Source of the DNA: JAQVUB01 sp033809415
GTDB taxonomy: Bacteria; Verrucomicrobiota; Lentisphaeria; Oligosphaerales; Oligosphaeraceae
Length of the DNA: 25,158 nucleotides
Direction: 5' to 3'
Assembly (NCBI GenBank): GCA_033809415.1
Contig: JAPXLT010000032.1
Span: 1-25,158 of the forward strand
In this document: piece after piece, positions 1 through 8,432 of the stretch
Position numbering within the stretch: the stretch's first letter is position 1
How the letters are laid out: every line of letters begins with the position of its first letter
Translations under genes and position numbers: made by a program
The notes under the pieces: generated by a model
Told to the model about the DNA's origin: nothing
Seen by the model: only the letters and a program-made list of their open reading frames with translations
The model's database searches: none

Positions 1-70
1 TACCAGCCCAGGGCAACGCCCTGGGTTCGGATACCCACCCATCCGCAAAGCCCTGAAAGGGCGCGACATA
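1..70. repeat. REP-like pair of short palindromes
   Basis: Two perfect GC-rich inverted repeats lie close together. CCCAGGGC (7-14) and GCCCTGGG (18-25) enclose a 3-nt loop; GCCCT (50-54) and AGGGC (58-62) enclose GAA. Two hairpins about 25 bp apart in non-coding DNA resemble a REP/BIME-like dispersed element. No second copy exists in this window, so dispersion is an inference. From 71 to 223 I see no gene and no clear signal. Confidence 0.5.
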
Positions 71-223
71 GGAATCATCCACAGCACAATCCCTATCCAA
101 AATCTTCCACACAGCAAGAAATTGGGTGAAAGAATGAATGAAAACGCCCTGGTTTAGCTGATCTATTGATCGAGTTTTTATGACACGGTTTGTGGGATTG
201 ACGGTGGTTCTTGCACGAGTTGA

Positions 224-814
224 TCAGGCGATAAATGGTGCCAATTCCAGGCGGGCGATATCTTTTGCGCCTTGGTCGAGCAGGGCGGCATTTTCGGGGT
301 GGTCAAAGGTGTAAACCGGTTTTTTTTCAGTAAGAAGTTCGTGGGCTAGGGTCTCGATTCGGCTGCCGTTTGCGGCATGGGGGATGAGGATGGCATTTGC
401 GAGATCGGCGACAAGCCGATTGCGCAGCAGGGCAGTCCTCGCGGTGACGCGGACGATATTTTCCTGGAAAGGCGAAAGAATCAGCAGTCGTCCTTCTGCA
501 ACGGCTGCACGGCAATCTATTGGGGTTTCGGGAATACGCTTGAATAGACCACGAGCCAGGCACCAGATGACTGGATGTGGAGACCGCAGCAGGATGCGCA
601 GGCATTCTTCTTCCAGCGGCGAATGAAAACCACTGATGACCGTGACGCCTTGCTGCCGGAATTGCTTGGCTAACTCATACATGTCCAGAATCAGATGCCC
701 GGGACACTTCGAGGAGCAAAGCAAGGCAATCCGAGGACGCTCAAGAATGGTGGTATCTCCTGCACTACCGATGATCTGCCGATACTCCAGTGCCAGATGC
801 TCTGATTCTGTCAT
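224..814 (-). CDS. DprA/Smf-like (SLOG superfamily) protein, third gene of a defence-type operon
   Basis: A 196-residue single-domain protein with a DprA-like Rossmann fold. The first strand and loop are at 28-36 (PRIALLCSS), the SGFHSPLEEECL segment at 61-72 stands where DprA has its SGgA-GID-xxAH loop, and RNRLVADLANAILIPHA (131-147) followed by GSRIETL (150-156) matches the DprA signature around the nucleotide-binding pocket. It lacks the SAM-like N-terminal and winged-helix C-terminal domains of transformation DprA, so a role in natural competence is unlikely. Its start overlaps the stop of the methyltransferase gene (TGATG, 816-812), which indicates translational coupling. SLOG-family proteins in conflict systems can bind nucleotide signals or nucleic acid; which applies here is not visible. 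It could be the sensor or DNA-handling accessory of the helicase/methyltransferase system. Confidence 0.8.
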   Translation of the reverse strand: MTESEHLALEYRQIIGSAGDTTILERPRIALLCSSKCPGHLILDMYELAKQFRQQGVTVISGFHSPLEEECLRILLRSPHPVIWCLARGLFKRIPETPIDCRAAVAEGRLLILSPFQENIVRVTARTALLRNRLVADLANAILIPHAANGSRIETLAHELLTEKKPVYTFDHPENAALLDQGAKDIARLELAPFIA

Positions 815-3800
815 CAGTCTTCCCCTTCATCGCTGTTTCCATCAAGTCCTATACGGTACTTGATATCATAGTTGATAACAAAGTCTGTCAGATTGGGATG
901 CATCCCATAATGTGGAGCTAAGGCGAGATCAATCATATCAAGAATAGCCTTTGACTGACCGACATGGAAGTTGACTTCAACCTGTTCTTCACCACTTGCA
1001 CGGAAACGCGTACGCCTGGTTGCATTTGCATCCAAGTCTGCCAAGAGGGTGGACGAAAGCGATTCGAATATAGGATTAGTCAATAAGTCTGTTGGAACGG
1101 GGAGAAAATTTACATCTCGTTTAGTAACGTGATAGCAGTCGGAAATCACGATCCAAAACCAGTAATATAGCGACGATGTCATCAAACAAAGAGTGGCGGC
1201 TCCCATCCCCTTGGCAACAATCAGTTTTTTGTATTCGTTTGATAGACGTTCGTAGAGGCATTTTCTGAAGTATCTTCCACCACTATGGTAAAATAATTCA
1301 TCGCCATTGGCAGTGACTGCAACCTTGACAAGAGTGTTATTTCTACGAATTTGATTAAAAAGTTCAACTTCTGTAGAACTTCCTAACTTAGGAATGCATT
1401 TCAAATCCGCGCAAAGAGCTGTTTTGGCGTAAGTTAGTGTTTCAAAGAGAACACAACGTGATTTCTCTTGCCACCGATTATATCTAGTTGACCAAATTTC
1501 TTGCTCGTGATTAGCCAAGGTAGCTTGACCTAAAAGAATTGTAAGATTCATATCAACGCCAAGAAATAACTTGCCTGGACGGACAGCAAAGTGGCTAAGA
1601 TATAAAGGCGAAAAGGTGTTTGTTGCGAATTGCATGAGTGGAAACATGCGAGGAGTAGATACGAAACTTATAGGGACAATAACTCCACAACGTCCAGCAA
1701 CCCGAATAAACATAGAGAAGCGCTCTATGCAAAGAGCATATAGGTTTCCTGTAGCAAGAAGGCGAAAGTTTCTTATTGAATACTGACCTTTCAGATCGCT
1801 AAGTTCCACATACGGTGGGTTTCCGATTATGACATTGAAGCCTCCTTTGTCCATAATTTCGTAGAATTCGATAAACCAGTGGAATGGATTGTGTGATTGT
1901 ATCCACTTTTTGATGCCGTTTTGGTCGTTGATGCCATAGGTGCTGGCCAGATAATTATTGAGCCGTGCTTCGAGTGGGGCAAGTTTATCGCGGAGTCTTT
2001 TTTTATCTGCTGCGCTGACTGCACCGCCGATTTCGGTTTGCTGGCGGCGGAAAAGGTTAAACAATTCGGAGATTTCCTGTGCTTCACGTTTTACTTCCGG
2101 CCAGACGGTTTTGTATCCGAGCAGATCCTGTTGAATGACATCTTCGGCTTGTTTTTCAGTTGCGAATCCCACGAGAGTATTTCCGGCACGGATATTGAAG
2201 TCGATATCGGGGAGTGGTTCGATTCCGAGGTTGTGCTGGTTGTAATCCGGTTCGATTTGCGCGGCGAGTTTGAGGAAGAGGCGGAGTTTGCAGATTTCTA
2301 CAGCCTCGTCCATGATGTCCACACCGTAGAGATTGTGGATGATGATGGACTTGAAGATGAAATATTTTTCATTGGGGTGTTTTTCGACGCGGGCAATGAC
2401 CTCGGCAAAGTCCTTGTAGTATTTCGGATGCGGGACTTTGCTGGCCTGGCTCCATTCGAGCATAAAAGCCTTCATGCGGTCGAGACAGGCTTCATAAAGC
2501 GGTTCCAGGATGTTGACTGCCGCAAACAGGAATGCTCCGGAGCCGCAGGTCGGGTCGAGGACAGTGATTTCCTCGATGGCACGCCAAAAGCCCCAGAGGA
2601 CATCCGGCGTGGCGGCGTTTTCGATGCAGTCCTGGGCAAACTGGCGAATATCCAAGTTCAGAGTGATCAGATCATTGGTGGTGATGGGGAGAGGATTGGC
2701 GGTAAGGCGGGAGCAAAGCTCGGCATGGCGCTGGTGCCGGGCGACGACTTCGCGCCAGATTTCGGTGGGCAGAGCGTATTCGGCAGGAGCGGGCTGGTTC
2801 CAGACGGCGCGACGTTCGAGGAGATTGGGCTTGCCAGTGTCCACACCCTCTTCAATTTCGGGCGGTAGCGGCAACGTAACACCATGTTTGACCGGATCGT
2901 AGATATAACGGTCAGGTTCGGAGGCTAGCGGCTGGAAAAGGTTGGAGAAGCTCTCGGGATTGCCTTTCAGGGCGGTTTCGACGCGGTCGAGGATAAAGGG
3001 GATTATGCAGTTCTTGGCGATGTACTCGGTGATATCCTCCTTGGTATAGTACGCGCCCATTTGCTTTTGATTGATGTATTTCTCAAAAATATATCCCAAC
3101 ACATCAGGGTTGATCTCGTTATCGTTTCGGAGCGGGCGTTCGTCAAGATGCCAGTTGTACTGATCAAAGAAATCGAAGACCTTTTCAAAAGCCTTGTCCG
3201 GGATATCTATGTCGGGATAGGTTTCCTCCAGAGGATGTACAGCGAAGATGCCGCCATTGAGATAAGGTATGTCGCCAAGAAGATTGCGAAGTTCCGGATC
3301 GCGCTTCTCGCAGCCGAGACCATCGTGAAAGAGCTTGAGCAGAAAATCCCGATAAAAGCTCAGAAACTTGGTTTGCGAGCGGGTCTCCCTTAACATCTTC
3401 AGTCGGTTGCGAAGATAGTCCAAATCTCGGTCAAGGAAGCCTTTTTTCTGGATGAAATAGATAAATTTCAGGCGGTTGAACATGATCGAGGCATACCATT
3501 CACAATCGCCCGAGACATCAATTCCCTTGATCTGCTTGAGAAAGGCGGCATGTTCCACCTTGAAGCGGTCGTAAAAACGCTTCGTGACCCGGTCGACATC
3601 AAAGGCTTTTGAAACACGTCCAGTAACATCGGACAAGGTCAGCTGCTCCTCTTCATCCAGCGTGATGACCAGTGCCTCAAGTTTCTGCAGGAGAGACTCC
3701 CCGGACTCGTGTCCCGCATTGAACGGGTGTTCGCGGCGGACAATGGGTTTGCCGGGCGCACGTTTCACCCACTGCCAAATTTGCAAAGCACGATCAGGTG

Positions 3801-4071
3801 CCGCATAGATAATCAAGTGTTCGTGTACCCGCTTGGTGAGCTGAGCCTCGATCTTGCAGCGCTCCTGATAGTTCCATGTTTTTGCAGGATCGGAAAAGGT
3901 GCAGACGTAGGCGACCATGCCGCGTTTCTGGGCGACTGCCTTCAAAGTGACAGTGGCTTCATCGACGGCGAGCGGCAATGCCTCGTTGTGATCGTCCCAA
4001 CCGAGTTCATTGAGAAAGAGCCCTTTGAAATCAAATTGACGGAGATGCTTTCTGGCAGCGTCTTTATTCAT
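814..4071 (-). CDS. Eco57I/type IIG-like N6-adenine DNA methyltransferase
   Basis: A 1085-residue protein (start at 4071) with SAM-binding motif I DPTCGSGAFL near residue 506 and catalytic motif IV NPPYV near 751, the NPPY signature of N6-adenine methyltransferases. GAYYTKEDITEYI near 339 and LYGVDIMDEAVEICKLRLFL near 582 are typical of Eco57I/type IIG enzymes. The final ~300 residues probably form the target-recognition domain. The N-terminal ~190 residues (FLNELGWDDHNEAL, then EHLIIYAAPDRALQIWQWVK) form a domain common in large RM or defence methyltransferases; I could not confirm an intact PD-(D/E)XK nuclease in it. An upstream in-frame ATG at 4116 exists, but ATG 4071 overlaps the helicase stop as ATGA, so 4071 is preferred. 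It probably marks self DNA for the helicase partner. Confidence 0.88.
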   Translation of the reverse strand: MNKDAARKHLRQFDFKGLFLNELGWDDHNEALPLAVDEATVTLKAVAQKRGMVAYVCTFSDPAKTWNYQERCKIEAQLTKRVHEHLIIYAAPDRALQIWQWVKRAPGKPIVRREHPFNAGHESGESLLQKLEALVITLDEEEQLTLSDVTGRVSKAFDVDRVTKRFYDRFKVEHAAFLKQIKGIDVSGDCEWYASIMFNRLKFIYFIQKKGFLDRDLDYLRNRLKMLRETRSQTKFLSFYRDFLLKLFHDGLGCEKRDPELRNLLGDIPYLNGGIFAVHPLEETYPDIDIPDKAFEKVFDFFDQYNWHLDERPLRNDNEINPDVLGYIFEKYINQKQMGAYYTKEDITEYIAKNCIIPFILDRVETALKGNPESFSNLFQPLASEPDRYIYDPVKHGVTLPLPPEIEEGVDTGKPNLLERRAVWNQPAPAEYALPTEIWREVVARHQRHAELCSRLTANPLPITTNDLITLNLDIRQFAQDCIENAATPDVLWGFWRAIEEITVLDPTCGSGAFLFAAVNILEPLYEACLDRMKAFMLEWSQASKVPHPKYYKDFAEVIARVEKHPNEKYFIFKSIIIHNLYGVDIMDEAVEICKLRLFLKLAAQIEPDYNQHNLGIEPLPDIDFNIRAGNTLVGFATEKQAEDVIQQDLLGYKTVWPEVKREAQEISELFNLFRRQQTEIGGAVSAADKKRLRDKLAPLEARLNNYLASTYGINDQNGIKKWIQSHNPFHWFIEFYEIMDKGGFNVIIGNPPYVELSDLKGQYSIRNFRLLATGNLYALCIERFSMFIRVAGRCGVIVPISFVSTPRMFPLMQFATNTFSPLYLSHFAVRPGKLFLGVDMNLTILLGQATLANHEQEIWSTRYNRWQEKSRCVLFETLTYAKTALCADLKCIPKLGSSTEVELFNQIRRNNTLVKVAVTANGDELFYHSGGRYFRKCLYERLSNEYKKLIVAKGMGAATLCLMTSSLYYWFWIVISDCYHVTKRDVNFLPVPTDLLTNPIFESLSSTLLADLDANATRRTRFRASGEEQVEVNFHVGQSKAILDMIDLALAPHYGMHPNLTDFVINYDIKYRIGLDGNSDEGED

Positions 4072-7000
4072 GGTGTGATTCCTGTGGTTGAGGATTCGAC
4101 CAGACCCAAGGAGCAAATAATACAGGGTTCGCGCCTTTCTTCTTCCTCGTGAACGATGCAGAGGCGTTCCTCTTCATAGAGGGAGATGACGAGTTCAGCC
4201 AGTGTCTGATCGCTTATGCCGGTGCGCAGCTGGCGGTTAAGAATATCGATGGCAGTTTGGCGAAGCGGGTAACGATAGATCTGATCGATGGCCTTGTGCA
4301 GCTGCGGCAAGTCAAAAAGCCCGCCCTTGACCTCTTCCGCATGAGCTTTTAGGCGCACGTAGGTACGAAAACGCGCACCGGATGGCCGCCCGAGCTGACC
4401 GCCAATGTTGCGCTCTTCTTTGACGATAAGCTTGACACCTTCCTGTACCAGCTGGTGATGATTGGCTTGACGGGGCACCCAGGGCGTGTCGGGCTGGCAC
4501 TCGGCAGCCCGCAAAATGGCGTATTGCGACTCCGTGACGCTTTTGCCATCTTTGTTTATCCAGGCCAGTGCGTCGTTGCCATCCGCTGTCTTCAGATAGA
4601 CCAGAACGCCCTCCGGCTGCTCGGGCGTAGAATTCCAGGAGCGTGAGGAATAGACTACGGGAGGCAAGTCCGGGATGATTTTTTCCAGCTTGGGATCAGC
4701 GTCCACGGCATTTTTCCAGATTTGGTAAGCGTATGAAGACAGGTCCACATCGTTGTCTTCCTCTCCGTCCAGAATGCCGGCCTTTTCGGTATAGAGATCG
4801 TTCAGTATCTCCTCTTCATCGCACTGGTCCTCGAAGAAGAGTTCGTCGGCGCCGACTACCTCCTGATTTTCCTGCAAGCGTTTGCGTACCCTGCTGCGAA
4901 GGCGGATGATCTTATCAATACCTTCAGCCGGCAGGAAGGAGTAGCAGAGGATGGTGTCCGCCTCCTGACCGATACGGTCCACCCGCCCGGCTCTTTGGGC
5001 AAGGCGAATGATGGCCCATGGCAAGTCGTAATTGATGACGATATGGCAGTCCTGCAAGTTTTGACCTTCACTGAGGACATCAGTGGCAATCAGGACGCGG
5101 AGTTCATCCTCAGGGCGGATTTTATCCCGCTTTTCATTGCTGACAGGGCTGAAACGCCATGCAAGCTGGGTCAGGTCGGGGGAATCTCCGGTTGCACTGG
5201 CAATCTGCTTTATTCCCATGACGGAGAGCTGGCTTTTCAGATAACGTGCAGTGTCGGCAAATTGGGTGAAGATGAGAACCTTGTCGTCAGGATGGGCATT
5301 TTTGAGAGTATCAGCGAGGGTCTGGAGTTTTGTGTCGCCGGACGGTTCCCATGGCCCTGCGCTTTTTAGAATTTTCAGCAAACTGTCAGCATCGCTTTTC
5401 AGATCGTTATACAAGTCAGAAATAAACAGACTGGAGCGTAGCCATTTGAAGCGTTTTTGAGCTTTTTTCCCGTAGAACTCATAGACTTCTTTTGCCCTGG
5501 CCTGAAACTGTTCTGGAGTGCGGAGACAATCCGGATGAATGGGAGACTCTTCTTCGGGCAGGTCTTCGTCGAAGTCAAAGCTGTTTTGAGTATCGTCGTC
5601 GTCCTCATCATTCAGGCGTGGATCGAGGATTGCCACATCCTGTGTTCCGATCGGTATTGGCAGATCGTTTTCGATGGCGTGCATGTAAACATAGTTGCGA
5701 AGAATATGACGTTCGATGGACAACAGGAATACTGCGCCGCTGCTTTCCAGGCGTTTGAAGAGGCCAGTGCGGCAAAACCCCATGAGGCGCTTGCCGGCGC
5801 GGGAGAGGTCCTCGAGTTGCTTGGCTTCAGACTGGCTGGGCGGGTTGTCGGGAGAGGGCGCGATATAGTTGCCAAGACCATAGCGGGGTAAATCAAGCCT
5901 GTTGATGGAATTGACCATATTATTACAGTAGAGACGCCCATACTGGTCGTTCTTGTCGCGTTCATCCACGTTGAACTTCAGGGTTTTGGGAACGCGGGTC
6001 GGAAAATAGGAACGGCGCCCGTCTTCAAAGGTGAGAAATTTCTGCTTTCGCTGGGGGTCAAACTCGGCGTAGTTATCCTGAATGAAGCTGCGTGTTCGGC
6101 GGATGAGGTACAGGCGCATAAGCTCGCGCCAGTCATCCGGATATTGGCTGTGCTCGAAGGCGGCAAGAGTTTTGACGGAACACTGATGCTGTCGAATAAA
6201 TTCAGTCTCGCCGAGTTCCTGAAGCATGCGTTCCGGACGGATGCCGAGGTCGTGATCCTCGGGAACAAAAAGTCGCAGCTGGCTTGCCAAGTCAAGATAG
6301 CTTTTGTTGTAGGGGGTTGCCGACAGTAGTATGACACGGCTGCCGTTTCTCTCGATATAGTCGCGGATTGTTTGGTAGCGCTTACCGCTCCGGTTGCGCA
6401 GATTGTGACTTTCATCTATTACGACAAGGCGGTAGCGGCGGCACTCGGGCAGCTCGGTGATGGCGCGGGTGATCGATAGGACTTTGGCGCGCAGCCGGTA
6501 CTTCTCGGCGTAGTCCTCCCACATGTGCACGAGGTTTTTCGGGCAGATGATCAGGGTTTCCAAGCCGTGGTCATCTTCGAAGATGCGTGCTACCGCTGTT
6601 GCCATAAGGGTTTTTCCCAGGCCAACCACATCTCCAATCATTACTCCGCCACGTTTGTTCAAGTGGTGTGCAGCGATCTTGGCCGCTGCTATCTGAAAGT
6701 CAAAGAGCTTGTTTCCGAATTCTTTCGGGATGCGAAACTCCGAAAGGCCGCTACGTGCTTCTTGGGAAAGGTTATAGGCGATTTTAAGGTAGATATGGTA
6801 TGGTGGGATAGGAGTTTCCCGTGCCCAGCTCGTTTCAATGATCTCGACCAATTCCTTTGAAATATCGATACACCAGCGATCATTCCAGCGGTCTTCAAAC
6901 CATTTGGCGAGTTTGTGCGTCGCATCACGGTCGAGCACATCTACATTCAACTCTCCCTGCTTGGACAAACCGGCCAGGGTGAGGTTGCTACTGCCCAAAT

Positions 7001-7469
7001 AGCCTATGATGGGGTTGATCGGATCCGGACGGAAGAGCAGATAGAGCTTGGCGTGCAGGGGATGCTTGAGGAAGAGTTTGATAACGACTTTCTGGGCCTT
7101 GATCTGAGCGGCCAGGCGGCGTAAGCCGCGTTCGTCATCTTCTGTAGGTGCGCCAAGACAAAGCTGGGTGCGAAATTCCTCAGCCAAAGCGCGCTTCATG
7201 CGCAGAGCTGTGGCATTGTCCATGTGGGTCGGAGAGCTAGAGAGACTGAACTCATTGCGTAATTCCTCTGCCGGCAGAGACTGCATGCCGACCAGCAATC
7301 GGCAGCAGTTGCCCTCACCGCCAGACCATTGTTCAACAAAGGAATCGATCAGCCGCCAGCCACGCAAATTGAAATAACCGACGCAAAAATCGGACCTTTT
7401 CGATAGTCCCATTGCATCGGTGATAGCTGTTAGAAGGTGTTGCTCAATGTTGTCAAATATCTGCGGCAT
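4068..7469 (-). CDS. PLD-domain SNF2-family helicase (DISARM-like defence ATPase)
   Basis: A 1133-residue protein. The N-terminal third is a phospholipase-D-like domain with HAKLYLL (139-145) and GSSNLT (159-164), i.e. one HxK...GSxN half-site, so dimerisation would be needed for an active site. A SNF2/superfamily 2 helicase follows: Walker A GDVVGLGKT (279-287), motif II DESH (352-355), motif III SAT (383-385), ATDVLSEGQNLQD near 798 and the arginine-finger segment QRAGRVDRIGQ near 830. An acidic DEDDDD stretch separates the two RecA lobes. The longer frame to 7574 has no support; MPQIFDNIEQ at 7469 is the likely start, although no strong SD is visible. DISARM has separate PLD (drmC) and SNF2 (drmD) proteins; here they are fused and drmA/drmB are absent. 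First gene of the operon. Confidence 0.88.
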   Translation of the reverse strand: MPQIFDNIEQHLLTAITDAMGLSKRSDFCVGYFNLRGWRLIDSFVEQWSGGEGNCCRLLVGMQSLPAEELRNEFSLSSSPTHMDNATALRMKRALAEEFRTQLCLGAPTEDDERGLRRLAAQIKAQKVVIKLFLKHPLHAKLYLLFRPDPINPIIGYLGSSNLTLAGLSKQGELNVDVLDRDATHKLAKWFEDRWNDRWCIDISKELVEIIETSWARETPIPPYHIYLKIAYNLSQEARSGLSEFRIPKEFGNKLFDFQIAAAKIAAHHLNKRGGVMIGDVVGLGKTLMATAVARIFEDDHGLETLIICPKNLVHMWEDYAEKYRLRAKVLSITRAITELPECRRYRLVVIDESHNLRNRSGKRYQTIRDYIERNGSRVILLSATPYNKSYLDLASQLRLFVPEDHDLGIRPERMLQELGETEFIRQHQCSVKTLAAFEHSQYPDDWRELMRLYLIRRTRSFIQDNYAEFDPQRKQKFLTFEDGRRSYFPTRVPKTLKFNVDERDKNDQYGRLYCNNMVNSINRLDLPRYGLGNYIAPSPDNPPSQSEAKQLEDLSRAGKRLMGFCRTGLFKRLESSGAVFLLSIERHILRNYVYMHAIENDLPIPIGTQDVAILDPRLNDEDDDDTQNSFDFDEDLPEEESPIHPDCLRTPEQFQARAKEVYEFYGKKAQKRFKWLRSSLFISDLYNDLKSDADSLLKILKSAGPWEPSGDTKLQTLADTLKNAHPDDKVLIFTQFADTARYLKSQLSVMGIKQIASATGDSPDLTQLAWRFSPVSNEKRDKIRPEDELRVLIATDVLSEGQNLQDCHIVINYDLPWAIIRLAQRAGRVDRIGQEADTILCYSFLPAEGIDKIIRLRSRVRKRLQENQEVVGADELFFEDQCDEEEILNDLYTEKAGILDGEEDNDVDLSSYAYQIWKNAVDADPKLEKIIPDLPPVVYSSRSWNSTPEQPEGVLVYLKTADGNDALAWINKDGKSVTESQYAILRAAECQPDTPWVPRQANHHQLVQEGVKLIVKEERNIGGQLGRPSGARFRTYVRLKAHAEEVKGGLFDLPQLHKAIDQIYRYPLRQTAIDILNRQLRTGISDQTLAELVISLYEEERLCIVHEEEERREPCIICSLGLVESSTTGITP

Positions 7470-7742
7470 GATGATGTTTTGTCTATAGTGTTGGTTGGAT
7501 TCCGGGAAATATTTGCAGTTCGATGCGTGAAGAAAGCATCCCGGTAAATGTAATCCTAATTTTGGACTTGTCACCTTTGCCTGAATAATTTTACTGCGAA
7601 AAATATGAATAGGCTAGTATCACTCAACTTCCTGGTTGCGGTTCATCTTTCCCAGTCAGTTACTAAACCTCGCGAGTGCCATCGGCGGCAGTTGTTTTCA
7701 AAACAGAAAGCACTGACGCTTGCTTGGCGTGCTGGGCGGTTG
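7470..7742. other. Intergenic region without a gene
   Basis: About 270 bp upstream of the helicase gene. It should hold the promoter of the defence operon; the best match on the minus strand is GTGACA (7574-7569) with 16 bp to TACATT (7552-7547), which is weak. No RNA gene, repeat or coding frame is supported. Confidence 0.4.
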
Positions 7743-8144
7743 TCACTTCTTCGTTTCCATCTTCTTATGCCGTAATGTTGCCCGTCTCTTGTCGGTAAGA
7801 CGGTATTTTTGCAGACGGCTGGTAGGTTTGTCTGGAACAGTCATTTCGATAAGGTCATCTTTCAGTGCCGGATGAATATACGTTTCCCTGAGTCGCCGAC
7901 GGCTCTTCAATTGAAACGATTGCAGAATATCTGCGCTTCCAAACGCTTTGTCGGACTCGAGCAGGTCGAGGAGGCGGCGGACATATTTGCTGACTGGTGC
8001 CGTGACTGGTGCCGTGACTGGTGCCGTGACTGGTGCCGTGACTGGTGCCGTGACTGGTGCCGTGACTGGTGCCGTGATTTCGGGGTCAGCGTGTTCGGCC
8101 GCCACCAGCGGCACGGTTACCATGAACATGTCGCCATCATTAAA
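7743..8144 (-). pseudogene. 3' remnant of an AlbA_2 / RecG-C-terminal-like ATP-binding protein
   Basis: About 133 codons remain. FNDGDMFMVTVPL matches the end of the HATPase_c_4 (RecG-like C-terminal) domain found in AlbA_2/Schlafen-type DNA-binding proteins, and the tail SKYVRRLLDLLES...LKSRRRLRETYIHPAL...IEMTVPDKPTSRLQKYRLT is the winged-helix end common to these and some Fic proteins. The AlbA_2 and ATPase bodies (normally about 350 residues) are missing. The frame stays open upstream to 8354, but that part is encoded by a dispersed repeat starting exactly at 8145, so it is not native sequence. Between the two domains lies a TAPV tandem repeat. Most likely a truncated, non-functional gene, though a short wHTH protein starting at the ATG of MFMVTVPL cannot be excluded. 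Confidence 0.7.
7992..8075 (-). repeat. Seven perfect 12-bp tandem repeats encoding TAPV
   Basis: Seven identical copies of a 12-bp unit (plus strand GACTGGTGCCGT) run without a mismatch and keep the reading frame of the remnant gene, giving (TAPV)7 as a linker before the winged helix. Perfect identity suggests recent expansion by slippage; the 12-bp unit preserves frame whatever the copy number. Confidence 0.95.
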
Positions 8145-8254
8145 TACAAGGCACTGGCTTTGGGCGGGGGACCTCACCCCAGGCCAGGGGTTAAGCATGG
8201 TCAAGCGCCTACGGCGCAAAGTATTGCGCCGTGAAATCGACTGATTCGACTGAT
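8145..8254. repeat. Composite intergenic repeat, copy 1
   Basis: Sequence from 8145 (TACAAGGCACT) to about 8230 is roughly 85% identical to 18831-18915. It contains ACCCC/GGGGT (8176-8191), GCGCC/GGCGC (around 8205-8217) and CGGCGCAA/TTGCGCCG (8213-8232) inverted repeats, then two 9-bp units GACTGATTC and GACTGATCG (8239-8256). The left edge falls exactly where homology to the truncated gene ends. Confidence 0.8.
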
Positions 8255-8310
8255 CGGCATCCTGCTTCTTGCACATGGAGCGTTCGGACGTGGTAGGGCA
8301 AACATTACTC

Positions 8311-8413
8311 ACAACCGGGACGGTTGCGCTACTTTTAACCGCATGCCATTCCATCCGTCAAAGTAGCAACCCTACAAAATTTCCGCGTTTTCCGTGCTTT
8401 CCGTGGACAAAAA
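8311..8413 (-). repeat. Modular intergenic element A (period-9 tract, linker, hairpin)
   Basis: Read on the minus strand, it starts 19 nt after the radical SAM stop with a 25-bp unit (8413-8389) containing TTGTCCACGGAAAGCACGG, shared with 9993-10017 and 17714-17738. A 37-bp linker follows (8382-8346) that is 35/37 identical to 9683-9719 in inverse orientation. It ends with a module (8338-8311) repeated at 11748-11775 that contains the hairpin CAACCG-GGA-CGGTTG. Confidence 0.85.
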
Positions 8414-8432
8414 CGGGTTGTTGGCACTATGC

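Noticed and set aside
1897..2868. Long plus-strand frame of 323 codons
   Set aside because: It is antisense to the methyltransferase gene, which has clear catalytic motifs; the plus-strand translation has no recognisable domain.
224..7469. Complete canonical DISARM
   Set aside because: No drmA helicase or drmB (DUF1998) gene is present in the window; only a PLD-SNF2 fusion and an adenine methyltransferase match.
7809..8234. Plus-strand frame with CRDW repeats
   Set aside because: It is only the other strand of the TAPV tandem repeat; a Cys/Trp repeat protein is not supported.
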